A stretch of DNA of 35,280 nucleotides from an uncultured Eubacteriales bacterium (GTDB lineage: Bacteria; Bacillota; Clostridia; Christensenellales; Aristaeellaceae), in contig CACWVN010000008.1 of assembly GCA_902764285.1 (NCBI GenBank), forward strand, positions 1-35,280, read 5' to 3'. Both the position numbers and the translations under genes were made by a program. Below the pieces are notes generated by a model, which saw only the letters and a program-made list of their open reading frames with translations, had not been told where the DNA came from and made no database searches. Positions within the stretch are counted from its first letter, which is position 1; every line of letters starts with the position of its first letter. Below are positions 27,962 through 35,280 of the stretch, in pieces.

Positions 27962-29159
27962 CGGCATTCTCCTTTCTCCGCTTTTCCCGCGCCCATTTCG
28001 GCGCGCGGGCCGTCAAAAAGCGGGATACCGGCCTTTCGAAGCCGTAGGTCAGAAGCGTCGCGACGCCGATCGCCAGCGCTAGCGACAGCAGCAAATACGG
28101 CGCGCGCCAGGGCTCGTCGTCCATGGGCCGTTCGGTGGAAAACGGCGGTATGTGGAAATCCTTCAGCCGCAGGGCGATCCAGATGTGCCACAGGTACAGC
28201 TGGTAGGAGATGACGCTGAAGAACCGCGCGACGCGGTTGCCCAGCGCCCGGTGCAGCCAGCCCGCCGAAAGCGCGGAACAGCACACCGCGCCGGAGAACC
28301 CGGCGATCAGGTATTTTCGGGTCTGCATCCGCAGGCGGGACAGGTTTTCGGGCATGCTGTCATAGCGCAGCCGGCCCATGTACACCGCCGCCAGCACGCA
28401 CAGCATCAGAAACATCAGCGCCGCCACGGCAAAGGCCGGGGCCAGCCGCCGCTTCTGGTCGTCGTCCAGCGCCCGCTGCAGCTGCGCGACGATGTGCGCC
28501 GCCAGCATGCCGCCTGCGAACACGTCGATCATCGCCGGCAGCTGGTTCATCAGGAAGTTGACCTGGCTGTAATCGATGTCGCGGATGTACCACCGCAGGC
28601 CCTCGCCCACCAGGAACGCGGCCAGCATCGTCCGGTACGGCCACCGTCGCATCGCCTTCGCCAGCAGCGGGAAGACCACATAGAACTGCGCCTCGACCGC
28701 CAGCGACCACAGCACGCCGTTAATGCGGTTGTAGGCCAGCGCCGGGGTCATCATCTGCGTCAGCGTCATGTTGGCGATGAACTGACCGCGCAGCGTTGCG
28801 GCGTCCAGCCTGCCGATCTGGTAGGCGGCGCAGACGATCACGCACAAAAAATAGCTGGGCAGGATGCGCACGGCGCGCTTGAAGGCGTATTGGCCCAGCC
28901 GCAGCCGCCGCCCGGGATGCATGGCCAGCGGATAGTACAGGCAGAAGCCGCTGAGGACGAACAGCAGCTCCACGCCGAAGGAACCGTTGACCACGATGTT
29001 GGTGAAATCCACCCGGTAGCCGAAGACGGTGAACGCGAAGGTGAACCAGGACTGCTGCCAGAGGTGAAAGATCATCACCAGCAGCACGCCCAGCGCGCGG
29101 AACCCGTCCAGGGTGTCCACGTAATCGGCGATGGCGTCCCGGTTGGAAAGCCGCTTCAC
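27948..29159 (-). CDS. Acyltransferase family 3 (OafA/YrhL-like) membrane protein
   Basis: A 403-residue integral membrane acyltransferase. GTG at 29159 is chosen because AGGAGG lies upstream; an upstream TTG overlaps the promoter -10. The family signatures are present: YVDTLDGFRALGVLLVMIFHLW (active-site His in the first helix), GVELLFVLSGFCLYYPLAMHPGRRL, YAFKRAVRILPSYFLCV, NGVLWSLAVEAQFYVVFPLL and the late ISYQLYLWHIW. Around ten membrane helices are expected. Members acetylate peptidoglycan, O-antigen or other surface glycans. The following gene is a GT-C-like protein, supporting an envelope role. Confidence 0.9.
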   Translation of the reverse strand: MKRLSNRDAIADYVDTLDGFRALGVLLVMIFHLWQQSWFTFAFTVFGYRVDFTNIVVNGSFGVELLFVLSGFCLYYPLAMHPGRRLRLGQYAFKRAVRILPSYFLCVIVCAAYQIGRLDAATLRGQFIANMTLTQMMTPALAYNRINGVLWSLAVEAQFYVVFPLLAKAMRRWPYRTMLAAFLVGEGLRWYIRDIDYSQVNFLMNQLPAMIDVFAGGMLAAHIVAQLQRALDDDQKRRLAPAFAVAALMFLMLCVLAAVYMGRLRYDSMPENLSRLRMQTRKYLIAGFSGAVCCSALSAGWLHRALGNRVARFFSVISYQLYLWHIWIALRLKDFHIPPFSTERPMDDEPWRAPYLLLSLALAIGVATLLTYGFERPVSRFLTARAPKWAREKRRKENADAAE

Positions 29160-29189
29160 GCGCCCGCCTCCTTTCAGGGGTTTGATATT

Positions 29190-29218
29190 ATTATAGGCCA
29201 AACCGGCGAAACGATCAA
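29190..29218 (-). promoter_or_regulatory. Promoter of the acyltransferase / GT-C pair
   Basis: On the minus strand: -35 TTGATC (29213-29218), a 17-bp spacer and a perfect -10 TATAAT (29190-29195), 30 bp before the GTG at 29159. The -35 overlaps the sfsA stop codon. Confidence 0.75.
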
Positions 29219-29934
29219 GGGCCGGCCGTCAAGCCCGCCGGAGGATCCAGATCCACCGGCACCGGCGCGTCGATGCGCACGAAGCCGGGCCGCACTTCGC
29301 AGTCCACGGCGAGGATCTCCACGCCCGCGGCCCGGGCGGCGGCCAGCGCGCGGCCGAACTCCGGCTGGGTACCCCAGTTGGGCCGGAACTCCCGCACGCC
29401 CTTCATCTGGATCACCACCAGCAGCGCGCAGCGCCAGCCCGCTCCGGCCAGCGCCGTCAGCCCCCGCACGTGTTTCAGCCCGCGCAGCGTGGGCGCGTCG
29501 GGGAACCGCGCGATGCCTTCCGCCTCCAGCGTGCAGCCCTTCACCTCGACGGCCACGGGCCGGCCGCCCTGTTCGGCGCAAAAATCGAACCGGGAATCCC
29601 CCACCGACGCCTCGGCGCGCAGGTTTTCCAGCTTGCCCAGCTTCCCCGCCGCCAGCCACTCGGCCGCGGCGCGGTTCGGGGCCATGGAATCCATGTTCAC
29701 CAGCTTCGCGCCGCCCGGCGTTTGCTTTTCCACGGCGACCAGGTCGTATTCCGTCTTCCGGCCCGGCGCGCCGCTTCTTTCCAGATATACCCGGTACCCC
29801 GGCACCAGCAGCTCGGCGCAGCGGCCGGTGTTCTTCACGTGCACGCGCCGGACTTCCCCGCCGATCTCCACCTCGGCGACGAACCGGTTCAGCCGCCGGA
29901 GGAACCGGCCCTCGTGGACGTTCGCGTATCTCAT
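29215..29934 (-). CDS. sfsA: SfsA family protein (sugar fermentation stimulation protein / nuclease-like)
   Basis: A 239-residue protein matching SfsA throughout: GRFLRRLNRFVAEVEIGG, VHVKNTGRCAELL, YDLVAVEKQTPGGAKLVNMDS, SRFDFCAEQGGRPVAVEVKGCTL and the FPDAPTLRGLKH segment. The D-F ... E-V-K arrangement is the PD-(D/E)XK-like core known in the family. The classical name comes from an E. coli maltose-use phenotype and the biochemical role is unclear. Its ATG overlaps the stop of the histidine phosphatase gene by 4 bp. Confidence 0.93.
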   Translation of the reverse strand: MRYANVHEGRFLRRLNRFVAEVEIGGEVRRVHVKNTGRCAELLVPGYRVYLERSGAPGRKTEYDLVAVEKQTPGGAKLVNMDSMAPNRAAAEWLAAGKLGKLENLRAEASVGDSRFDFCAEQGGRPVAVEVKGCTLEAEGIARFPDAPTLRGLKHVRGLTALAGAGWRCALLVVIQMKGVREFRPNWGTQPEFGRALAAARAAGVEILAVDCEVRPGFVRIDAPVPVDLDPPAGLTAGP

Positions 29935-30509
29935 GGGATGATGAACGGCTTTTTGACGTGGCCGACCTCGGTCAGCTCCGCCAGTTCATGCCCGTCGAAC
30001 ACCGCCTTCAGCACGTAAGGCATCCAGTCGATGATGCGCAGGAAGTCGTCGCAGCCGAAGGACGGATCGAAGTGGTTCAGCATGGTGCTCAGCGCCGTGC
30101 CGTGGGTGCCCAGCACCACGGCGCCGCCGGCGTGGGCGTCCAGCACGTCGAACAGCGCGGCGATGTTCCGCGCCTGCACGTCGCCCAGGCACTCGCCGCC
30201 GGGCTCGTGCCAGGAAAAATCCGACCAGCGCCGCCGGAACAGCTCCCGGTTGTTGCCCATGGGCCCGGAATGGCGCTCCCGGAAGCGCTCGTCGGTGCGT
30301 ATAGGCAGGCCGAAGAACGCCGCGGCGGGCTCGATGGTCTGCACGCTGCGGCGGAACGGGCTGCACCAGAAGGCGTCCACCGGCGCGTCCCGCAGCAGCT
30401 CCAGTACGAGCGCGCGGTCGGCCAGTCCCTCGTCGGACAGCGGACAGGTGCGGTCGTCGCCCCAGCCGCGCCGGCGCTGGGCGTGGCGCACGAACCAAAC
30501 GGTCGTCAT
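29931..30509 (-). CDS. Histidine phosphatase family protein
   Basis: A 192-residue member of the phosphoglycerate-mutase-like clan. The catalytic signature VRHAQ (Arg 8, His 9) is at the N-terminus; RERHSG (near 80) and LGTHGTAL (His near 136) give the second histidine. The CSPFRRSVQT segment is typical of the SixA/cobC-like branch. The start at 30509 overlaps the cdd stop (ATGA) and the end overlaps sfsA (ATGA), so three genes form one coupled unit. The substrate cannot be read from the sequence; small phosphate esters are likely. Confidence 0.88.
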   Translation of the reverse strand: MTTVWFVRHAQRRRGWGDDRTCPLSDEGLADRALVLELLRDAPVDAFWCSPFRRSVQTIEPAAAFFGLPIRTDERFRERHSGPMGNNRELFRRRWSDFSWHEPGGECLGDVQARNIAALFDVLDAHAGGAVVLGTHGTALSTMLNHFDPSFGCDDFLRIIDWMPYVLKAVFDGHELAELTEVGHVKKPFIIP

Positions 30510-30928
30510 TTCCCGGCCACCTTTCCCTCGCCGGGGCGGATCCACCATTCCGGCGTCAGCTCGCCCAGCGTCGCCTCGCGGCCGGTCCGGCTGTCCATCA
30601 GGATGCGGATGCTTGGATAATCGTCGGGCATCAGCTGCACCATCAGCTCGCGGCAGGCGCCGCAGGGCGCGCCGCTGCCGCCGTTGGGCAGCACCGCCAC
30701 CACGCGGTCGATCGCGTGCTCGCCGTTGGTCAGCATGTTGAATATGGCGTTGCGCTCGGCGCAGATGCCCAGCGTGGAGCAGGTGTCCACGCAGATTCCG
30801 GTATAGATTTTCCCCGATTTCGAACGCACCGCCGCGGCCACCTCGCCGCAGGACACGTATTCGGAAACCTGACGTCCGTTCCACACGGCCCGCGCGGCCT
30901 CCAGCATTTCCCGCCAAATAGCGTCCAT
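30506..30928 (-). CDS. cdd: Cytidine deaminase-like protein
   Basis: A 140-residue zinc hydrolase of the cytidine deaminase superfamily. The zinc and catalytic motif is CAERNAI (Cys 56, Glu 58) and PCGACREL (Cys 89 and 92). VAAAVRSKSGKIYTGICVDTCSTLGICAERNA matches small tetrameric deaminases. The C-terminus (TLGELTPEWWIRP) differs somewhat from typical Cdd, so a blasticidin-S-deaminase-like relative is possible. GGAGGAAG precedes ATG. It begins the cdd-phosphatase-sfsA trio. Confidence 0.86.
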   Translation of the reverse strand: MDAIWREMLEAARAVWNGRQVSEYVSCGEVAAAVRSKSGKIYTGICVDTCSTLGICAERNAIFNMLTNGEHAIDRVVAVLPNGGSGAPCGACRELMVQLMPDDYPSIRILMDSRTGREATLGELTPEWWIRPGEGKVAGK

Positions 30929-30946
30929 CGTCGCTTCCTCCTTTGC

Positions 30947-30978
30947 AAAACGCGGCTCAGGGCAAAGCCCGAGCCGCG
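30947..30978 (-). terminator. Hairpin between pheT and cdd
   Basis: An 8-bp outer stem (CGCGGCTC / GAGCCGCG) plus inner GGC/GCC pairs and a 3-base loop, then TTTTGC on the minus strand. It is a likely terminator or attenuator at the end of pheST. Confidence 0.6.
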
Positions 30979-30991
30979 CTGAAAAAACCGT

Positions 30992-33382
30992 TTACGCCCT
31001 CAGCTCCGCGCCGAATTCCTTCAGCGCCTTCAGCACCTTGTCCATCGTGGCGTTGATCTCCTCGTCGGTCAGCGTGCGGTCGGGCGCGCGCAGCGTGATG
31101 GCGTAGGCCACGGACTTTTTGTCCTTGCCCAGCTTCTCGCCGCGGTAGATGTCGAACAGCTTCACGTCCTCCAGTGTCTTCGCCGCCGCCTTGCGGATGG
31201 CATCCATCATCGTGCCAGCGCCCACCTTCTCGTCCACCACCACGGCGATATCGCGGCTGACGGACGGGAACTTCGGCAGGGGCTTGACGCCGTAGAAATC
31301 CTTCTCCAGCGGCATCAGCGCGTCCAGGTCGACCTCGGCCACGTACACGCGGCCCTTGATGTCGAACTTCTCGGCCACGTCGGGATGGATCTCGCCCATT
31401 GCCGCCAGCTTATTGCCGTCGACGGACAGCACCGCCTTGCGGCCGGGATGGTAGTAGCCGTCGCCCGCGGCCTCGATCTGCGCGGTGACGCCGAACTTCG
31501 CCAGCAGCGCCACCACAATGTTCTTCACCGTGTAGAAATCCACGCCCTCGCCGAACGCGGACAGGCACAGCACCCGCTTTTCCTCGGGCAGGTCGCCGGC
31601 CTTTTCGGCGGGTACGAACACCTTGGACAGCTCAAACAGCCGGCCGTCGGCGTTGCCGCGGTTCAGGTTGGCGGCCACGGTGTTCAGCATGCTGGGCACC
31701 AGTGACGTGCGCATGACGGACGTATCCTCGCCCAGCGGGTTGCGCAGCGTGACGGCGCTGCGGCGCGGATCGTCCGCGTCCAGGCCCAGGCTGTCGATCC
31801 AGCGCGGGCTGATGAAGGAATAATTCAATACCTCGAACATGCCCATGCCCACCAGCGCGGCCTTCACCCGGTCGGCGAACACCGTCCTGGGATCGCGGCG
31901 GCCGGCCATGGTCACGCCGTTCATCAGCGTGGAGGGAATGTGGTCGTAGCCGTACATGCGCAGCACTTCCTCGGAGACGTCCGCCTCGGTCTCCATGTCC
32001 TGGCGGAAAGCCGGGATCTCGCAGTGCAGCAGCTTGCCGTCCACCAGCGTGGTGTCGATGTACAGGCGGTTCAGGATGTCCTCCATGGTCTCGGCGGGCA
32101 CGTCCACGCCGATGCGGCGGCAGATGCGGCCCACCTCGGCGTCGATCTCCACCGGCTGCGCGGGGTTCGGGTAGTGGTCGAACGCGCCGGGCACGACGTT
32201 GCCGCACTCCAGCATGTTCACCAGCATGCAGGCGCGGTCCAGCGCCTCCATGGCGGTCTCGGGGCAGACGCCCTTTTCAAAGCGGCCGCTGGATTCGGTG
32301 CGGATGCCCAGCTTGCGGGCGGTGACGCGGTTGTTGGCGCGCTCAAAGGCCGCGCACTCGAACAGCACGCTGGCGGTATCGTCCACGATCTCGGATTCCT
32401 CGCCGCCCATGATGCCCGCCAGGCCGGTGGCGTTTTCGCGGTCGGCGATCACCAGCATGCTCTCGTCCAGCACGTGCTCCTTGCCGTCCAGCGTGGTCAG
32501 ATGCTCGCCGGGCCGCGCGCGGCGCACCACGATGGTCTGGTCCTTCACCTTGGAAAGGTCGAAGGCGTGCATCGGGTGGCCGGTCTCCAGCATCACGAAG
32601 TTCGTGATGTCCACGATATTGTTGATGGGCCGCACGCCCGCACCGTACAGGTATTCGCGCATCCACTTGGGGCTGGGGCCGATCTTCACGTCGGTGATCA
32701 CCCGGGCGCAGTAGCGCGGGCAGGTCTGGTCGTCCAGCACCTCCACCTTCGCGTAGTCGTCGAAGGTGCCCTTGCCGGTCTCCTCCACGGCGATCTCCGG
32801 CATCACGAAGTGCTCCTCCAGCACGGCGCTGGATTCGCGCGCCAGGCCCCACACGGACAGGCAGTCGGGGCGGTTGGCCAGGATCTCGAAGTCGATCACG
32901 TCGTCGCCAAGGCCGAAGACCTCCTTCACGTCGGTGCCGGGGGCGACGTCCTCGAAGATCTCGATGATGCCCTCGTCGCCGATGTGCGGGTACAGGCCCG
33001 CGGGCACGTCCAGCTCGGGGCCGGAGCACAGCATGCCCATGGAGACCTCGCCGCGCATCTTGCCCTTTTTAATTTTTCCTCCCGGCAGCTGCGCGCCGTC
33101 CAGCGCCGCGGCCACGCGCATGCCCGCGTGTACGTTGGGCGCGCCGCAGATGATCTGGATCGGCTCCGCCTCGCCCACGTCCACCATGCAGATGTGCAGG
33201 TGATCGGAATTGGGATGGTCCACGCAGGATACCACGTAGCCCACGACCACCTTGTCGAACTGTTCGCCGGTCTTGTCCACGCCCTCGACGGCAGTGCCGG
33301 TCATCACCATGCGGGAGGCGTATTCCTCCGCCGGCATGTTGATGTCCACGTATTCCTTCAGCCATTTCATCGGCACTTTCAT
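30992..33382 (-). CDS. pheT: Phenylalanine-tRNA ligase beta subunit
   Basis: 796 residues, the usual bacterial length. Domains in order: start MKVPMKWLKEYVDI; tRNA-binding OB domain (about 40-150, VVVGYVVSCVDHPNSDHLHICMVDVG ... IICGAPNV); B3/B4 editing domain (about 205-375, ITNFVMLETGHPMHAFD, GIMGGEESE); B5 (about 400-475); the catalytic-like core (LRNPLGEDTSVMRTSLVPSMLNTVAANLNRG); and the C-terminal anticodon-binding FDX-ACB domain (LPKFPSVSRDIAVVVDEKV). GGAGG lies nine bases before ATG. It is separated from pheS by an unusual 140-bp spacer but should be on the same T-box-controlled transcript. Confidence 0.98.
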   Translation of the reverse strand: MKVPMKWLKEYVDINMPAEEYASRMVMTGTAVEGVDKTGEQFDKVVVGYVVSCVDHPNSDHLHICMVDVGEAEPIQIICGAPNVHAGMRVAAALDGAQLPGGKIKKGKMRGEVSMGMLCSGPELDVPAGLYPHIGDEGIIEIFEDVAPGTDVKEVFGLGDDVIDFEILANRPDCLSVWGLARESSAVLEEHFVMPEIAVEETGKGTFDDYAKVEVLDDQTCPRYCARVITDVKIGPSPKWMREYLYGAGVRPINNIVDITNFVMLETGHPMHAFDLSKVKDQTIVVRRARPGEHLTTLDGKEHVLDESMLVIADRENATGLAGIMGGEESEIVDDTASVLFECAAFERANNRVTARKLGIRTESSGRFEKGVCPETAMEALDRACMLVNMLECGNVVPGAFDHYPNPAQPVEIDAEVGRICRRIGVDVPAETMEDILNRLYIDTTLVDGKLLHCEIPAFRQDMETEADVSEEVLRMYGYDHIPSTLMNGVTMAGRRDPRTVFADRVKAALVGMGMFEVLNYSFISPRWIDSLGLDADDPRRSAVTLRNPLGEDTSVMRTSLVPSMLNTVAANLNRGNADGRLFELSKVFVPAEKAGDLPEEKRVLCLSAFGEGVDFYTVKNIVVALLAKFGVTAQIEAAGDGYYHPGRKAVLSVDGNKLAAMGEIHPDVAEKFDIKGRVYVAEVDLDALMPLEKDFYGVKPLPKFPSVSRDIAVVVDEKVGAGTMMDAIRKAAAKTLEDVKLFDIYRGEKLGKDKKSVAYAITLRAPDRTLTDEEINATMDKVLKALKEFGAELRA

Positions 33383-33426
33383 ATCGCATAACCTCCGTTG
33401 TTCATTCGGAAAGAAACTACATTACA

Positions 33427-33520
33427 CAGAGTTCAGAGTTCAGATCAGGTCGAAATCCTTGCGGATCTCTTTTCATCCAAATCCCGGAGGGATTTGTTCC
33501 GCAGCTCCACTCTCAACTCT
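33427..33520. repeat. Repeat-containing spacer between pheS and pheT
   Basis: The 140-bp gap holds a tandem AGAGTTC pair (33428-33441), an 8-bp perfect hairpin CAAATCCC / GGGATTTG (33478-33496), a shorter hairpin near 33455-33468 and an ACTCTCAACTCT stretch (33509-33520). It is richer in A+T than its surroundings, contains no frame of note and resembles a small interspersed element. Confidence 0.55.
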
Positions 33521-33522
33521 TA

Positions 33523-34545
33523 TTACCGGTACTGCGTCAGGAACCTGAGGTCGTTTTCGTACAGGTACCGCAGGTTGGGGATATTGTACTTCAGCAGGCT
33601 GATGCGCTCCACGCCCATGCCGAAGGCGAAGCCGGAATACTTCCGGCTGTCGATGCCGCACATCTCCAGCACCTTCGGGTTCACCATGCCCGCGCCCAGC
33701 ACCTCGATCCAGCCGGTGCCCTTGCACATGCGGCACCCTTCCCCGCGGCAGTTCGCGCAGGTCAGGTCCACCTCGGCGGAGGGCTCGGTGAACGGGAAGA
33801 AGGACGGGCGGAACCGGGTGCGGATGCCCTCGCCGTACATTTGCCGGGCGAACTCGTCCAGCGTGCCCTTCAAATCGCCCATGGTGATGTTCTCGTCGAT
33901 CACCAGGCCCTCCATCTGGTGGAAGACCGGGCTGTGGGTGGCGTCGGCCTCGTCGGCGCGGTAGACCCGGCCGGGGCAGATCACGCGGATGGGCGGCTTG
34001 CGCGTGGTCATGATGCGGGCCTGCACCGGAGAGGTATGGGTGCGCAGCACGATGTTGTCGTCCACGTAGAACGTGTCCTGCGCGTCGCGGGCGGGATGGT
34101 TCTTGGGCAGGTTCAAAAGCTCAAAGTTGTAGTGGTCGTACTCCACCTCGGGGCCTTCCACCACTTCGTAGCCCATGCCCACGAAGATCTCCACCATCTT
34201 CTGCAGCGCGATGTTCATCGGGTGCAGGGAACCGGCGCTGCGCCCGGGCCCGGGCAGCGTGACGTCGATGGCTTCCGCCTCCAGCCGCGCGGCCTTTTCC
34301 TTTTCGGCCAGCTCCTTCGCGCGCTCCTCCAGCCGGGCTTCCAGCGCGGCGCGCACGTCGTTCACCAGCTGGCCCATCTTCGGCCGCTCCTCCGGCGGCA
34401 GCTTGCCCATGCCGCGCAGCAGGCCGGTGAGCTCGCCCTTCTTGCCCAGCACGCCCACGCGAATCTGTTCCAGCGCGGAACTGGCACGGGCCTCGTCGAT
34501 GTTCCGCATCACGCGCTCGCGGATTTCCCGAAGCATCTTTTCCAT
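33523..34545 (-). CDS. pheS: Phenylalanine-tRNA ligase alpha subunit
   Basis: 340 residues, normal length. A coiled N-terminal arm (LREIRERVMRNIDEARASSALEQIRVGVLGKKGELTGLLRGM) is followed by the class II core: PGPGRSAGSLHPMN, GMGYEVVEGPEVEYDHYNFELLNLP, DTFYVDD, the motif 2 region RVYRADEADATHSPVFHQMEG, the Cys-rich loop CANCRGEGCRMCKGTGW and motif 3 GFAFGMGVERISLLKY. GGAGTG precedes ATG at 34545. The T-box leader upstream controls it. Confidence 0.98.
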   Translation of the reverse strand: MEKMLREIRERVMRNIDEARASSALEQIRVGVLGKKGELTGLLRGMGKLPPEERPKMGQLVNDVRAALEARLEERAKELAEKEKAARLEAEAIDVTLPGPGRSAGSLHPMNIALQKMVEIFVGMGYEVVEGPEVEYDHYNFELLNLPKNHPARDAQDTFYVDDNIVLRTHTSPVQARIMTTRKPPIRVICPGRVYRADEADATHSPVFHQMEGLVIDENITMGDLKGTLDEFARQMYGEGIRTRFRPSFFPFTEPSAEVDLTCANCRGEGCRMCKGTGWIEVLGAGMVNPKVLEMCGIDSRKYSGFAFGMGVERISLLKYNIPNLRYLYENDLRFLTQYR

Positions 34546-34581
34546 CCGATTTCACTCCTATACCGTGTAATTTTCCGGGGC

Positions 34582-34615
34582 AAAACAAAGGCTCCGCCCC
34601 TCAAGGGGCGAAGCC
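34582..34615 (-). terminator. T-box intrinsic terminator
   Basis: An 11-bp stem GGCTTCGCCCC / GGGGCGGAGCC with a 4-base loop, then TTTGTTTT, on the minus strand. It is mutually exclusive with the T-box antiterminator. Confidence 0.93.
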
Positions 34616-34830
34616 GAAACTCCGCTGTACCACCCAGATTCACCCGCGAAAGAAGCGGGCCTTTCATTGTGATAACGGGAAATGACCCCGTTTCCGCCTA
34701 ATCGGACCGCGCCTTTCAGCGAAAAAGCTCCGGAGTGAACTTCGCCCGCCCTGACGTCCGCCGTTCTTCCAGCCATGGAACGGCTCTCTGGGGAGCCCGC
34801 GGCAGGTTACTCTCTCCATCCCAGCCAATT
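34582..34830 (-). promoter_or_regulatory. T-box riboswitch (phenylalanine) of pheST
   Basis: A tRNA-sensing leader read on the minus strand. The 5' part has GGAGAGAGTAACC, which pairs GGAG with CTCC. The specifier loop on the other side shows TTC (34737-34739), a Phe codon, followed by A. The AG-bulge/distal-loop region (AGAGAGCC ... GGCTGGAAG) is present, then a stem III (CCCGC / GCGGG). The T-box core GGGTGGTACAGCGG is at 34620-34636; its TGGT pairs with an A discriminator base, as tRNA-Phe has. It ends in the terminator at 34582-34615. When tRNA-Phe is uncharged, the antiterminator forms and pheST is expressed. Confidence 0.95.
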
Positions 34831-34836
34831 ACGGCT

Positions 34837-34865
34837 ATTTTAGCACAGCGGGCCGGGAATTACAA
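34837..34865 (-). promoter_or_regulatory. Sigma-A-type promoter of the pheST T-box transcript
   Basis: On the minus strand: -35 TTGTAA (34860-34865), a 17-bp spacer and -10 TAAAAT (34837-34842). The first T-box stem begins about 20 bp downstream. Confidence 0.82.
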
Positions 34866-34997
34866 CCGGATAACCGTTATTTTACGGGAAAGCGCCCGTC
34901 CGCCCGAGAGCATGGCGGCAAACCCGGCGCACGACCGCCGACAAAATGGGCTATTTTATGACAACCGCCGCCGCCTGTGTCCCAGGGCGCGCGGGCA

Positions 34998-35006
34998 TGT
35001 TATACT
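34998..35006 (+). promoter_or_regulatory. Extended -10 promoter of the zinc-ribbon gene
   Basis: TGT followed by TATACT (35001-35006) gives the TGnTATAnT form, 58 bp before the ATG at 35065. No clear -35 box. Confidence 0.5.
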
Positions 35007-35064
35007 GTAAACAGGCATAACAAAGCGCGGCAACGGGCCGCGCGGAGCGACGGGAGGGAGCGCG

Positions 35065-35280
35065 ATGCGGTGTCCACGCTGCGGAACGGAGATTCGCCGC
35101 GGGCGGGCGTGCCCGGGCTGCGGGCGGCGCCCGGCGGCAAATCCGCGCCCGACGGCCCACCTGTACCGGGATCGCCGCCGGCGGATGCGCCGGATGCGGC
35201 GGCTGCGAATGGGCGCCGTCGCGCTGGCGGTGCTGCTGGCGCTGGCGCTGCTGATCGCGCGGCTCAGCCGCCCGGGCCGC
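35065..35280 (+). CDS. Zinc-ribbon membrane protein (N-terminal part, runs off the window)
   Basis: The first 72 codons of an open gene. Residues 1-20 form a rubredoxin-like zinc ribbon with two CxxC pairs (MRCPRCGTEIRRG, ACPGCG). A very basic linker (residues 34-48, many Arg) leads to a membrane helix at about 50-66 (GAVALAVLLALALLIA). Zinc ribbon plus one helix is common in uncharacterised Bacillota proteins with large extracellular parts. GGGAGGGAG precedes ATG at 35065. The end and function lie outside the window. Confidence 0.8.
   Translation, partial: MRCPRCGTEIRRGRACPGCGRRPAANPRPTAHLYRDRRRRMRRMRRLRMGAVALAVLLALALLIARLSRPGR

Overview
The window is a compact, GC-rich stretch of a Gram-positive, apparently spore-forming bacterium. 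The best guess is a high-GC member of the Clostridia (Bacillota). The signs are the Firmicutes gene orders yicC-gmk-rpoZ-coaBC-priA and yerC-pcrA-ligA, a phenylalanine T-box leader in front of pheST, two small spore-coat genes, sigma-A-type promoters with 17-bp spacers, and strong AGGAGG ribosome binding sites. No rRNA, tRNA, CRISPR array, transposase or phage structural gene was seen. Most genes are ordinary chromosomal housekeeping genes, and accessory-looking material sits between them.

Left part (1-9.6 kb). A minus-strand operon runs yicC, gmk, rpoZ, coaBC, priA (priA runs off the left edge). It lacks remA, which usually lies between yicC and gmk. A small secreted protein with three Ltp-type repeats is divergently transcribed. 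Then come ligA (with unusual adenylation-domain motifs), pcrA and a YerC/TrpR-family regulator, all on the minus strand. A palindrome and a heptamer tandem repeat touch the pcrA stop codon.

Middle (9.7-20.7 kb). An XRE regulator is followed by a plus-strand pair: a four-helix membrane protein and a sigma-factor-like protein ending in a membrane anchor. Then come guaB, a lipoprotein with six peptidoglycan-binding domains, a large multi-spanning envelope protein, an Ig-like surface protein with a sortase-like tail, tgt, a HEAT-like repeat protein on the opposite strand, and yajC.

Right part (20.7-35.3 kb). A minus-strand unit reads: a pseudouridine synthase fused to an inorganic-pyrophosphatase-like domain, an unknown protein, a small PD-(D/E)XK nuclease-like protein, and an SNF2 helicase with a HARP-like N-terminus. 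The last two are separated by a spacer with three perfect inverted repeats. This nuclease/helicase neighbourhood and the fusion enzyme are the most unusual items in the window. Two coat-protein genes follow behind a possible sigma-G promoter, then an aldo/keto reductase. The next minus-strand genes are an OafA-type acyltransferase with a GT-C-like membrane protein, the tightly overlapping trio cdd, histidine phosphatase and sfsA, and pheS-pheT under T-box control. A zinc-ribbon membrane protein starts at the right edge.
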